Below are positions 10,001-19,107 of a DNA stretch of 64,000 nucleotides, in pieces. Each line of letters opens with the position of its first letter. The first letter of the stretch is position 1. The position numbers and the translations under genes were made by a program. Source of the stretch: Mycobacterium bohemicum DSM 44277 (GTDB lineage: Bacteria; Actinomycetota; Actinomycetes; Mycobacteriales; Mycobacteriaceae); NCBI RefSeq assembly GCF_001053185.1, contig NZ_CSTD01000002.1, positions 7,577 through 71,576 of the forward strand. Reading direction: 5' to 3'. The notes beneath the pieces are model-generated. The model worked only from the letters and a program-made list of their open reading frames with translations, searched no databases and was not told the DNA's origin.

Positions 10001-11488
10001 ATGCCGCTGAGTCTCTCCAATCGCGACCAGAATTCGGGCCACCTGTTTTACAACCGGCGCCTGCGGGCGGCGACGACGCGCTTCTCGGTGCGGATGAAGC
10101 ACGACGACCGCAAGCAGACGGCCGCCCTGATCCTGTCGATGGTTCTGGTGGCCATCGCCGGGGGCTGGATGATGCTGCTGAATGTGCTGAAACCCACCGG
10201 CGTGGTAGGTGATTCGGCGATCATCGGCGACCGGGAGTCGGGGGCGATCTACGCGCGCATCGACGGCCGGCTGTACCCCGCGCTCAATCTGACGTCCGCG
10301 CGGCTGGCGACGGGTACCCCGGGACAACCCACGTGGGTCAAGCCCGCGGAGATCGCCAAGTATCCGACCGGACCGCTGGTTGGCATCCCGGGCGCCCCGG
10401 CGGCGATGCCCGTGAACCGAGGCGGCCCCTCGGCGTGGGCGGTGTGCGACACGGCCGGGCGGCCGCGCACCGGCGACAAGCCGGTGGTCACCGCGGTCGC
10501 CGGGCAACTCAACGGTGGCGGTCGCGCGGCGCCGCTGCGCGACGACGCGGGTGTGCTCGTCACTTTCGACGGCAGGACGTATGTCATCTGGGGAGGCAAG
10601 CGATCCCAGATCGATCCGTCGAACAGGGCGGTGACGCTGAGCCTGGGCCTGGATCCCGGAGTGACTTCCCCCGTTGAGATTTCGCGCGCGTTGTTCGACG
10701 GGCTGCCCGCCACGGAGCCGTTGCGCGTTCCGCAGGTACCCCAGGCCGGAACCCCGTCGAAGTGGGTTTCGGGGTCGCAGGTGGGCGCGGTCCTGCAGGC
10801 GCAGACCGCAGGCGGGGGCAGCCAGTTCTATGTACTCCTGCCCGACGGCGTGCAGAAGATCACGAGCTTCGTCGCAGACCTGTTGCGCAGCGCGAACTCC
10901 TACGGGTCGACGGCGCCGCGCGCGGTAAGTCCCGACGTGTTGGTCAACATCCCTGAGGTGAGTCCGTTGGCGCTGGATTACTACCCCACCGGACGGCTGA
11001 ATTTCGTTGACACGGCCGCGAATCCCACGACGTGCGTCGGCTGGGAGAAGTGGTCGACCGATCCGCAGGCCCGCGTCGCCGTCTACAACGGACGAGGGCT
11101 GCCGGTGCCGCCGTCGACGGACGACCGCATCGTGCAGCTGGTCCGCGATGACCGCGACCCGGCGTCCGTTGTGGCCAATCAGGTGCTCGTGCTGCCGGGG
11201 GCGGCGAACTTCGTAACGTCGACCAGCGGCGTGGTCACCGCGGACTCCCGCGAATCGATGTTCTGGGTTTCCGACAACGGGGTGCGCTTTGGGGTCGCCT
11301 CCGACGATTCGACGCTGCGCGCTCTCGGGCTCGACGCGGCCTCAGCGGTGCAGGCGCCGTGGCCGTTGTTGCGGACTTTCGCTGCGGGACCGGCCCTGTC
11401 ACAGCAGGCCGCCCTCGTGGTGCGCGATACGGTGCCCACCCTCGGTCAGGTAGCCGTGGTGACGACATCTGCGAAAGCTGGAGGCTAA
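10001..11488 (+). CDS. eccB2: ESX-2 core component EccB2
   Basis: The 495-residue protein is an EccB subunit of the type VII secretion membrane complex. It has a short cytosolic N-terminus, one membrane segment around residues 42-63 (LILSMVLVAIAGGWMMLL), and a large periplasmic domain of repeats with the usual cysteine pair (AVCDTAG and TTCVGWE). The N-terminus (MPLSLSNRDQNSGHLFYNRR) matches EccB2 of M. tuberculosis, so ATG 10001 is used although the frame is open far upstream. The gene is followed after 3 bases by eccC2; the ribosome binding site for eccC2 lies inside its last codons. Confidence 0.95.
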   Translation: MPLSLSNRDQNSGHLFYNRRLRAATTRFSVRMKHDDRKQTAALILSMVLVAIAGGWMMLLNVLKPTGVVGDSAIIGDRESGAIYARIDGRLYPALNLTSARLATGTPGQPTWVKPAEIAKYPTGPLVGIPGAPAAMPVNRGGPSAWAVCDTAGRPRTGDKPVVTAVAGQLNGGGRAAPLRDDAGVLVTFDGRTYVIWGGKRSQIDPSNRAVTLSLGLDPGVTSPVEISRALFDGLPATEPLRVPQVPQAGTPSKWVSGSQVGAVLQAQTAGGGSQFYVLLPDGVQKITSFVADLLRSANSYGSTAPRAVSPDVLVNIPEVSPLALDYYPTGRLNFVDTAANPTTCVGWEKWSTDPQARVAVYNGRGLPVPPSTDDRIVQLVRDDRDPASVVANQVLVLPGAANFVTSTSGVVTADSRESMFWVSDNGVRFGVASDDSTLRALGLDAASAVQAPWPLLRTFAAGPALSQQAALVVRDTVPTLGQVAVVTTSAKAGG

Positions 11489-11491
11489 AAG

Positions 11492-14400
11492 ATGTCCAAG
11501 CGAGCATTCCCGATCAATCGCATCCGGATCGAGCCACCGAAACCTGTTCGGGTGGCGCCGAATGCGCCGATAGCCCTGCCCGAACGCGAACCGCGCAACA
11601 TCTGGGTGATGATCGGCGTGCCCGCGCTGATCGTCGCGCTGATCGGTACGATCGTCATGCTCTACGTCTCGGGTGTGCGCAGCCTGTCCACCGGCTTCTT
11701 CCCGCTGATGGGCATCGGCGCCTTCAGCATGCTGGCGCTCTCCGGGCGGCTTGGGCGCGCGCGCAAGATCACCTGGGGCGAGTTGGAGCGCGGTCGGCGG
11801 CGCTACCTGCGCGACCTCGACGTCAACCGCGACGAGATCCAGAGCGCGGTGTGCGCGCAGCGCGAATGGCAGCACTCGGTGCACTCCGATCCCCGGGGGT
11901 TGGGTGCGATCATCGGCGGTCCGCGCATGTGGGAGCGCACGCGGGGCGAAGCGGACTTCCTCGAGGTCCGGGTCGGCACGGGCGTTCAGCACGCGCCCGA
12001 CTCTGTGCTCTCGGTGACGTGGCCCGACATCGCCTCCGACGAGGAACTGGAGCCCGTCACGGGTCAGGCGCTGCGCGATTTTATCTTGGAACAGCGCAAG
12101 ATTCGCGACATCGCCAAGGTGGTCAACCTGCGGTCGGCGCCGGGATTCAGTTTCGTCGGCGACGACTTGGACCGGCTGCGGTCCCTGATGCGCTCGGTGC
12201 TGTGCTCGCTTGCGGTGTTCCACAATCCCCGGGACGTGAAGTTGCTCGTGGTCACCCGCAACCCGGAGGTGTGGTCGTGGATGGTGTGGCTGCCGCACAA
12301 CCTGCACGACGAGCTCTTCGACGCGTGCGGGTGGCGCCGCTTGGTCTTCGCGACGCCAGAGGAGCTGGAGGAGGCGTTGGGCGCCGAACTCCACATGAAG
12401 GGCAAACGCGGCGCGTGGACGCCGATGGCGGCGGCCACGCCGACCGCGATGGGCTCGGCCCTGGAGACCGGTACCGACACCGTGAATCTCGGCCCACACC
12501 TGGTGATTGTCGATGACAACACCGGCAGCCCCGACGCGTGGGAGAGTGTGGTCGGCCAGGTCGGCAAGGCAGGAATCACGCTGTTGCGCATCGCATCCCG
12601 GGTGGGTACCGGCGTGGGCTTCGCCCAGGACCAGGTTTTCGAGATGACCGAACGCCACGCGCCGCCCACCAACAACGCTCTCGAGGCGCGCAGGAACGGC
12701 GTCGACGTCGACGGCGAGGACGATCGCCCGGCGCCGCTGCTGCGGGTGCGCGGCAAGTTCTTCGCCCACTCCGACCAGCTGTCGATCCACCGGGCCTACC
12801 GTTACGCGCGGGCGATGGCGCGGTGGTCACCGACCAGCCGCAGCGAGATGGCCGATTCGACCGGCGGCGCAGCGGAACTGCTGCGCGCACTGGGCATCGC
12901 CGACCCCCGCGAACTGGATGTCGACCGGCTCTGGGCCGAGCGCCGCGGCCGCGGCGACGAACGGTGGTGCGAGATCCCGGTCGGCGCCAAGCCCAATGGT
13001 GAGCTGCAGAACGTGATCATCCGCGCAAAAGACTTCGGCGGGTTCGGGTTTCACTCGGTGGTGATCGGGACCAGCGGCTCGGGCAAGTCGGAGTTCTTCC
13101 TGTCGCTTGTGTACGGCATCGCGCTGACCCACTCGCCCGAGGCGTTCAACGTCATCTTCGTCGACATGAAATTCGAGTCCGCGGCCCAAGACATCCTGGG
13201 TATCCCGCACGTGGTTGCGGCGCTGTCCAACCTCGGCAAGGACGAGCGCCACCTCGCCGAACGGATGCGCCGGGTGATCGACGGCGAGATCAAGCAGCGC
13301 TATGAGCTTTTCACCTCGGTGGGCGCCCGCGACGCCAACGACTACGAGGAGATCCGCCTTGCCGGGCGTGATCTGCCCCCGGTGCCGGTGTTGCTCGTCA
13401 TCGTCGACGAATACCTGGAACTGTTCGCCAATCACGAGAAGTGGATCAACCTGATCATCCACATCGGTCAGGAAGGCCGCGGCGCCAACGTATTCTTCAT
13501 GCTGGGCGGTCAGCGCCTCGACTTGTCGTCTCTGCAAAAGGTCAAATCCAACATCGCCTTCCGGATCGCGCTGCGCGCCGAGTCCGGCGACGACAGCCGC
13601 GAGGTGATCGGTTCGGACGCGGCCTATCACCTGCCGTCGAAGGAGAACGGTTTCGCGCTGCTGAAGGTCGGACCGCGCGACCTCGAGCCGTTCCGGTGCT
13701 TCTACCTGTCGGCGCCCTTCGTGGTGCCGAAGGCTAAGGAAGTGGCCACCACCGTCGACATGACGCTGACCAAGCCGCGACTGTACAACTGGCAGTATCA
13801 GCCATTGGACGCCGCCGACGCCGCCGCGCTGGAGGCTGCCGCAGCTGTCGACGCCGAACCCGACGAATTCCTCTACCACGAGGACGGTTTCAAGAAGAAG
13901 AAGATCGTGGACGTGCTACGCGAATCGCTGCACGAGGTGCCGCACCGATCCCCGCGCCGGCCGTGGCTGGAGCCGCTGGAGACACCGGAGCCCGTCGATG
14001 CCCTCGTGGCCGGATACCGGGGACGGCCCTGGCACGTCGACTATGGCCGCAACCCCGGCTTGATGTTCCCCATCGGCGTCATGGACATTCCCGAAGAGTC
14101 CCGCCAGATCGTGCATGCTGTCGACGCGCTGCGCAGCAACATCATCGTGGTGGGCGCCAAGCAGCGCGGCAAGACGACCACTTTGATGACGCTGATGTGT
14201 TCGGCCGCAACGATGTACAGTCCGGCTCGGGTGACCTTCTTCTGCGTCGGCGGGGCGACCCTGGCGCAGGTTGGGTCGCTGCCGCACGTCACCGACATCG
14301 TGTCCCCGAAGGACCGTGAAGGTGTCGAGCGGATCTTGAGCACGATGGAGGCCCTGATCGACGCCCGCGAAGATTCCTTCCGCCGGTTGCGGATCGATCT

Positions 14401-15694
14401 CGACGGCTTCCGCGAGCGGCGTTTCGGGGTGGGCAGTGACGGGCTGGGCGGCACAGATCCCAATGACCCGTTCGGCGACGTCTTCGTCGTGGTGGACGAC
14501 TACGACGACATGTACTCCAAGGACAATGTCCTGGGCGACCGGATCATCTCGCTGAGCAGCCGCGGCCCCGAGTATGGCGTGCACCTCATCTGCAGCGCGG
14601 GGGGCTGGATCCACGGCCAGCGCCAAAGCCTGCTGCAAAACGCAACGGCGCGAATCCAATTGCGGCTGGCGGACCCCAGCGAGAGTCAGATGGGGCATTC
14701 CTCGATCGAGTCACGGGAGGCAGCGCGGCGGACGCTCAACCGACCGGGCTTCGGTTTGACCGACAGCCTGCACGAGTTGCTGGTCGGCGTTCCCGCATTG
14801 ACCGATCCCACGACCGGCATGCTGGTGAACATCACCGACGTCGGGGCCCGCATCGCCGAGGTCGCGGGCGTCACCAAGCACGCGAGCCTGCAGCGGCTAC
14901 CGCAGCGGGTGGAACTGAAGTCGATTCTCGAATACGAGGCCGCGAACCCGAGTGTAGACGCGCTGTCGATCGCCTTCGCGATCGGCGAGCGGCACGGCCT
15001 CGGTCCGGTCCCGCTGAGGCTTCGGGAGAGCCCGGGCCTGGCGATTCTGGGCCGGCAGGGCTGCGGCAAGACCACCGCCTTGGTCGCCATCGGCGAGGCG
15101 GTGATGAGCCGGTTCGCTCCGGAGGAGGCTCAGCTGACGCTGATCGACCCCAAGACGGCCCCGCACGGTCTGCGCGACCTGCACGCGCCGGGCTACGTGC
15201 GCGCCTACGCCTACGACCAGGACGAGATCGACGAGGTAATCACGCAACTGGCCCAGGAGGTCATGCTGCCCCGGCTGCCACCGAAGGGGTTGAGTCAGGA
15301 GGAGTTGCGAGCGCTCAAGCCGTGGGAGGGGTGCCGCCACTTCGTGCTCATCGACGACGTCCAGGACCTGCGGCCCGATCAGGGTTATCCGCCCAAGCCC
15401 CCGGTGGGTGCCGCGCTGTGGAAATTGATGGAACGTGCCCGGCAGATCGGGTTGCACGTGTTCACGACGCGCAACAGCTCCAACTGGGCGACGCTGCAGA
15501 TGGACCCCTGGATGCGGTTCCAAACCTCGGCCAAGGTGAGCCAGCTCTACATGGACAACGACCCGGAGAACAGGATCAGTCGTTTCATCCGCGCCCAGGC
15601 GTTGCCGCCGGGACGCGGCCTGTTGGTGGGAGTCGACGGCGACGTCGAAGGAATCCTGGTCGGACAACCGTCTACGGCAACCGGCGGACAGTAG
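11492..15694 (+). CDS. eccC2: ESX-2 motor ATPase EccC2 (fused EccCa-EccCb)
   Basis: A 1400-residue FtsK/SpoIIIE-type ATPase that powers and selects substrates for ESX-2 secretion. Two membrane segments lie at residues 35-85, then a stalk domain, then three ATPase modules: P-loops GTSGSGKS (K532), GAKQRGKT (K894) and GRQGCGKT (K1193). Walker B-like acids are seen in VLLVIVDEY, VFVVVDDYDD and FVLIDDVQD. All three modules are present in one chain, as in EccC2, EccC3 and EccC5, unlike the split ESX-1 proteins. Substrates such as EsxC/EsxD would bind the last module through the C-terminal signal. Confidence 0.96.
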   Translation: MSKRAFPINRIRIEPPKPVRVAPNAPIALPEREPRNIWVMIGVPALIVALIGTIVMLYVSGVRSLSTGFFPLMGIGAFSMLALSGRLGRARKITWGELERGRRRYLRDLDVNRDEIQSAVCAQREWQHSVHSDPRGLGAIIGGPRMWERTRGEADFLEVRVGTGVQHAPDSVLSVTWPDIASDEELEPVTGQALRDFILEQRKIRDIAKVVNLRSAPGFSFVGDDLDRLRSLMRSVLCSLAVFHNPRDVKLLVVTRNPEVWSWMVWLPHNLHDELFDACGWRRLVFATPEELEEALGAELHMKGKRGAWTPMAAATPTAMGSALETGTDTVNLGPHLVIVDDNTGSPDAWESVVGQVGKAGITLLRIASRVGTGVGFAQDQVFEMTERHAPPTNNALEARRNGVDVDGEDDRPAPLLRVRGKFFAHSDQLSIHRAYRYARAMARWSPTSRSEMADSTGGAAELLRALGIADPRELDVDRLWAERRGRGDERWCEIPVGAKPNGELQNVIIRAKDFGGFGFHSVVIGTSGSGKSEFFLSLVYGIALTHSPEAFNVIFVDMKFESAAQDILGIPHVVAALSNLGKDERHLAERMRRVIDGEIKQRYELFTSVGARDANDYEEIRLAGRDLPPVPVLLVIVDEYLELFANHEKWINLIIHIGQEGRGANVFFMLGGQRLDLSSLQKVKSNIAFRIALRAESGDDSREVIGSDAAYHLPSKENGFALLKVGPRDLEPFRCFYLSAPFVVPKAKEVATTVDMTLTKPRLYNWQYQPLDAADAAALEAAAAVDAEPDEFLYHEDGFKKKKIVDVLRESLHEVPHRSPRRPWLEPLETPEPVDALVAGYRGRPWHVDYGRNPGLMFPIGVMDIPEESRQIVHAVDALRSNIIVVGAKQRGKTTTLMTLMCSAATMYSPARVTFFCVGGATLAQVGSLPHVTDIVSPKDREGVERILSTMEALIDAREDSFRRLRIDLDGFRERRFGVGSDGLGGTDPNDPFGDVFVVVDDYDDMYSKDNVLGDRIISLSSRGPEYGVHLICSAGGWIHGQRQSLLQNATARIQLRLADPSESQMGHSSIESREAARRTLNRPGFGLTDSLHELLVGVPALTDPTTGMLVNITDVGARIAEVAGVTKHASLQRLPQRVELKSILEYEAANPSVDALSIAFAIGERHGLGPVPLRLRESPGLAILGRQGCGKTTALVAIGEAVMSRFAPEEAQLTLIDPKTAPHGLRDLHAPGYVRAYAYDQDEIDEVITQLAQEVMLPRLPPKGLSQEELRALKPWEGCRHFVLIDDVQDLRPDQGYPPKPPVGAALWKLMERARQIGLHVFTTRNSSNWATLQMDPWMRFQTSAKVSQLYMDNDPENRISRFIRAQALPPGRGLLVGVDGDVEGILVGQPSTATGGQ

Positions 15695-15768
15695 CGGAAG
15701 GGCCGTGTTTGGACAGATTCCAAATTGGCCGCCGCAAAGAACTGAATAGCACAACCGACGAACCGCAC

Positions 15769-15774
15769 TAGACT
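15769..15774 (+). promoter_or_regulatory. -10 element upstream of PE36
   Basis: TAGACT matches TANNNT and would start transcription near 15781, giving a leader of about 38 bases that begins with the hairpin at 15782-15799. This suggests that PE36-PPE69-esxD-esxC can be transcribed separately from eccC2. Prediction from pattern and spacing. Confidence 0.35.
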
Positions 15775-15781
15775 GACGGGC

Positions 15782-15799
15782 AAGCAAGTTTTATTGCTT
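15782..15799 (+). promoter_or_regulatory. Stem-loop in the PE36 leader
   Basis: AAGCAA and TTGCTT form a perfect 6-bp inverted repeat around a 6-base loop (GTTTTA). It is AT-rich in otherwise GC-rich DNA. It lies just downstream of a -10 element and 8 bases before the GGAGGG ribosome binding site of PE36, so it may be an operator or an mRNA 5'-end stabiliser. Confidence 0.4.
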
Positions 15800-15818
15800 A
15801 ACCAATCGGAGGGAATGC

Positions 15819-16118
15819 ATGTCTTGGTTTGTGCAACCCGAGGCCGTTCTGGCCTCGGCGGGGGCGGAGTCGGCAATCAGTGCGGAAACCCAGGCCGCGG
15901 CCTCGGCCGCGGCGCCTGCATTGGTCGGAGTGACGCCAATGGGGGGCGATCCGGACTCGGCGATGTTTGCGGCGGCGCTCAACGCGTGTGGTGCCGGCTA
16001 CCTGGGGGTGGTCACCGAGCACACGGCGCAGCGTGAGCTGTTCGCCGGTACACAGGGGATCGCGTCGGCGGTCTACGACGCCACCGAGGTGGCGCGTGCG
16101 GCGGCGATAGGGCTCTAA
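15819..16118 (+). CDS. PE36: PE family protein PE36 of ESX-2
   Basis: The 99-residue PE-domain protein (MSWFVQPEAVLASAGAES) carries the type VII secretion signal YxxxE near its end (YDATE). PE proteins pair with the PPE partner encoded next to them and are exported by the cognate ESX system after EspG binds the PPE. A good ribosome binding site (GGAGGG) lies 8 bases before ATG 15819. PPE69 follows after 12 bases. The position equals Rv3893c. Confidence 0.88.
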   Translation: MSWFVQPEAVLASAGAESAISAETQAAASAAAPALVGVTPMGGDPDSAMFAAALNACGAGYLGVVTEHTAQRELFAGTQGIASAVYDATEVARAAAIGL

Positions 16119-16130
16119 AGGGACCTGCGC

Positions 16131-17299
16131 ATGCCTGATCCGGGGTGGGCTGCGCGTACACCCGAGGACAACGACCTCCTGCTCAAAGCCGGGACCGGCG
16201 TGGCCACCCATGTGGCCAACCAGACGGCCTGGACGACTTTGGGGGCCAGCCATCACGCCTCAGGTGTCGCGTCGGCGATAAATACGGCCGCGACGTCGGC
16301 TAGCTGGGTGGGCGCCGGGTCTGCGGCCTCGGCGCTGAACGTCACGATGCTCAACGCTGCGCTACACGGTCTGGCGGGCTGGGTGGATGTGAAGCCGGCC
16401 GTGGTGGCGGCGGCGATCGCTGCCTACGAGGCGGCCAATGCCGGCATGCGTCCGGCCCCGGAATGCATCGCGAACCGCGTCGAGACCGCGACCGACTACG
16501 GCATCAACCCGAGCGTGCTGTGGACCCTGACCCCGCGCATCGCCTCGCTGGAATTCGAGTACTTCGGCAATATGTGGCCGACCAATTCCGCGGTCGGCGC
16601 GGCCTACGGCGCGATTCTCGCGGCGCTGGCCGAAAGCCTGGCAATTCCCCCGCCGGTCGCCGGCATGGGCGCATCGCCGGCCGCCCCGGCGCCGCTGAAG
16701 CCGCGGCCGGCGACGGTATGCGCACGGCCTACCAGGGTGCGCAAGCGGGGACGTCGGGCGCCGGCCAGGCGGCGTCGGGTGGCCAGGGCATGGGCGATCA
16801 GCTCGGTACGTTCATGCAGCCGATGCAGTCGTTGATGGGGGCGGTCCCGCAGGCGCTGCAGGCGCCGACCCAGCTGATGCAGGCGCCCACTCAGATGATG
16901 CAGCCGCTGCAATCGATGATGGGGATGTTCGCCAACCCCGGCGCGCTGGGAATGGGCGGGGCCGCCCCGGGTGTCTCGGCTGCCTCGGCCGGCGGGCTCT
17001 CGGCCGCGCAGGCCGGCGCCTCGGTTGGCGGCGGGGGCGTATCGATGGGGGGCTCGGGTGTGCCCGCGACCACTTTCACCCGTCCCGTCAGCGCTTTCGA
17101 ACCCGCCACCGGCGGACGCCCGGTGGGGCTGCGCCCGAGCGGGGCGCTGGGCGCCGAGACGGTGCGCCCGGCGACGACGAGCGCCGGCGGCAACACGATC
17201 GGCGGCATGCCCGTTGGGCATGCGGCGGGGGGTCAGCGCGGATCCCACGGCAAGTCAGAGCGACCCGCGACAGTGCGGGTGGTTGATGACCGCGCGTAG
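16131..17299 (+). pseudogene. PPE69: PPE family protein PPE69, frameshifted
   Basis: The first frame (16131 to about 16690) encodes a PPE domain of about 185 residues (MPDPGWAARTPEDNDLLLKAG; degenerate TPE instead of PPE; LEFEYFGNMW). Near 16684-16692 the reading continues in another frame (GAAEAAAGDGMRTAYQG) to the natural end at 17299 with the Met/Gln/Gly-rich PPE69 tail. The frame change equals loss of one base in the run gccgccccggcgcc. Joined, the product would be about 389 residues, close to Rv3892c. As written, translation ends at 16835 after an Arg-rich out-of-frame tail. A true inactivating mutation or a sequencing error are both possible. The EspG-binding PPE domain itself is intact. 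Confidence 0.85.
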
Positions 17300-17408
17300 T
17301 AAATCGCCTGCTCACAGGGTGAATCGACACATCTGAATAGGGCCCATACACTGCCTCGCATACCCCGGTGAAGGGGGGGAGCGAACAGCCGGAAAAGGAG
17401 AAAAACAA

Positions 17409-17735
17409 GTGGCCAACAACTCGATCAAGGTGGACGCGAACCTATTGCGTTCCACCAGTGACAAAATTCAGGCCAACATGGAGCAGGCGATGGCGATCGC
17501 CAAGGGATACCTCGCGAACCAGGAAAACGCGATGAGCCCCGCGTCGTGGTCGGGTGCCGGCGTCGTCGCCTCGCACGCGACCGCCATGGAGGTCACCAAC
17601 GATTTGAACAAGGTACTGACCGGCGGTACCCGCCTCGCCGAGGGACTCAAGCAGGCGGCGGCCCTGATGGAGCACCACGAAGCCGATTCGGTGTCCTCGT
17701 TCCAGGCCCTGTTCGGCGGCACGCAAAGCGCCTGA
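17409..17735 (+). CDS. esxD: ESX-2 WXG100 protein EsxD
   Basis: The 108-residue WXG100 protein has its turn motif W-S-G in PASWSGAGV at residue 47. It would fold as a helical hairpin and dimerise with EsxC for secretion by ESX-2. The start is GTG at 17409 behind AAAAGGAG. It is encoded 40 bases before esxC, the usual arrangement of ESX partner genes (Rv3891c-Rv3890c). No YxxxD/E tail is evident, so the partner or a PE protein probably supplies the signal. Confidence 0.9.
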   Translation: MANNSIKVDANLLRSTSDKIQANMEQAMAIAKGYLANQENAMSPASWSGAGVVASHATAMEVTNDLNKVLTGGTRLAEGLKQAAALMEHHEADSVSSFQALFGGTQSA

Positions 17736-17775
17736 CGCTCCCGCACATTCGCATCACTCTGAAAGGACTTCTCAA

Positions 17776-18069
17776 ATGGCGGATTTCATTTCGTACGACC
17801 CCGCGGTGGTAAGCGATTTCGCCACCGATGTCGGTTCGCGCGCGGGCCAGCTGGAGGCACTGCACGGCGACACCGCGAACTTGACCAACGCGCTGCAGGA
17901 ATTCTTTGCCGGCCAGGGCGCCATGGGATTTTTTGACGCCCAGCACCAAATGTTGTCGGGTCTGCAGGGCCTGGTCGACACGGTGCGCCAGCACGGGACA
18001 ACCACCAGCCACGTGCTCGGCAACGCGATAGCCACGGATAAGGCCTCGCAGGGCCTGTTCTGGACCTGA
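17776..18069 (+). CDS. esxC: ESX-2 WXG100-family protein EsxC
   Basis: The 97-residue EsxA-like protein starts MADFISYDPAVVSDFA. The WXG turn is degenerate: the region reads FFAGQGAMGFFDAQ, as in EsxC of M. tuberculosis, where the tryptophan is also missing. Helices flank this turn. It is the likely heterodimer partner of EsxD. A GGA-type ribosome binding site (AAAGGAC) precedes ATG 17776. Confidence 0.9.
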   Translation: MADFISYDPAVVSDFATDVGSRAGQLEALHGDTANLTNALQEFFAGQGAMGFFDAQHQMLSGLQGLVDTVRQHGTTTSHVLGNAIATDKASQGLFWT

Positions 18070-18158
18070 AAAGCGTTGCGGCCCGGGGGTACTCACGTGC
18101 CCTCGAGGCCGGTGCGCGCGGGGCCCGGCCCTCGAACGGCAACTGAGGTGAAATCGCC

Positions 18159-18989
18159 GTGCTGACAACGACGATCGACGGGCTGTGGGTGTTGCAGGCG
18201 GTGACCGGGGTCGAGCAGACGTGCCCCGAGCTCGGCCTGCGGCCACTGCTGCCGCGGCTGGACACCCCGGAACGGGCACTGCAACACCCGGTTGCGGCCG
18301 AGCTGTACGCAGCCGGCGCGCTCGACGAGGCGGGCAACGCCGATCCAATGATCCGCGAGTGGCTCACCGTTCTGGTCCGGCGAGACCTGGGCCTCCTGGT
18401 CAACATGGGAGTGCCGGGCCGCGAGCCGACCCGGGCGTCCATCTGCCGATTCGCGAGCTGGTGGGTGGTCCTGGAGCGCCACGACGACCTGGTACGCCTG
18501 TATCCGATCGGCACGGCCGGTGACGAGACGGCGGCCGGTGAACTGGTTGTGGGCCAGATCGAGCGGCTGTGCGGGGTGGCGGAGGCGGCGCCGCTGCGAC
18601 CGGTCACCCTCGACAGGGCGCAGTTGCTGGAGTCGGTGCGCGATGCGGCGAGTCTGCGGTCTTTCCTGCTGAGTCAGCGCCTCGACGCCGACCAGCTCCA
18701 GATGATCACCATGGCCGCTGATCCCGCGCGGTCCGCGCACGCGGCCATCGTGGCGCTGCAGGCCGGCGTCGGCCCCGAACGGACCGCACGCTTTGCCGTC
18801 GGCGATTCGACAGTGGCAATCGTCGACACCCCCGCCGGCCGGCTCTGCGTCGCGGAGGTCCTGTCGGGCCAGCGCCGTTACCAGGTCATCTCTCCCGGTT
18901 CCCGCAGCGACATCGCTGGGGCGGTGCAGCGACTCATCCGGCGACTCCCCGCCGGCAATGAGTGGTACTCGTATCGGCGGGGGGGCTGA
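18159..18989 (+). CDS. espG2: ESX-2 chaperone EspG2
   Basis: The 276-residue EspG-family protein is a cytosolic chaperone that binds the hydrophobic tip of the cognate PPE protein (here PPE69) and brings PE/PPE pairs to EccC2. There are no catalytic motifs. The sequence shows the alternating helices and strands of the family (DGLWVLQAVTGVEQ at the start, YQVISPGSRSDI near the end). The GTG start at 18159 follows GAGGTG. Its place between esxC and the MinD-like gene matches Rv3889c. Confidence 0.88.
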   Translation: MLTTTIDGLWVLQAVTGVEQTCPELGLRPLLPRLDTPERALQHPVAAELYAAGALDEAGNADPMIREWLTVLVRRDLGLLVNMGVPGREPTRASICRFASWWVVLERHDDLVRLYPIGTAGDETAAGELVVGQIERLCGVAEAAPLRPVTLDRAQLLESVRDAASLRSFLLSQRLDADQLQMITMAADPARSAHAAIVALQAGVGPERTARFAVGDSTVAIVDTPAGRLCVAEVLSGQRRYQVISPGSRSDIAGAVQRLIRRLPAGNEWYSYRRGG

Positions 18990-19094
18990 TCACGGCGCTC
19001 CTCAACTAACTGGCTAACCCAATCACGTGAATTAACAATGCCTTCCGCGTCTAAGGGCGAAGTAATCGGGTAAACGGCGGATCCCGGATCGTGT

Positions 19095-19100
19095 TAGCAT
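19095..19100 (+). promoter_or_regulatory. -10 element of the second ESX-2 unit
   Basis: TAGCAT fits TANNNT and its last T is 8 bases before the GTG at 19108. No ribosome binding site precedes that GTG, so a leaderless mRNA for the MinD-like-eccD2-mycP2-eccE2-eccA2 unit is likely. A gap of about 118 bases separates it from espG2. Confidence 0.4.
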
Positions 19101-19107
19101 CGCATTT

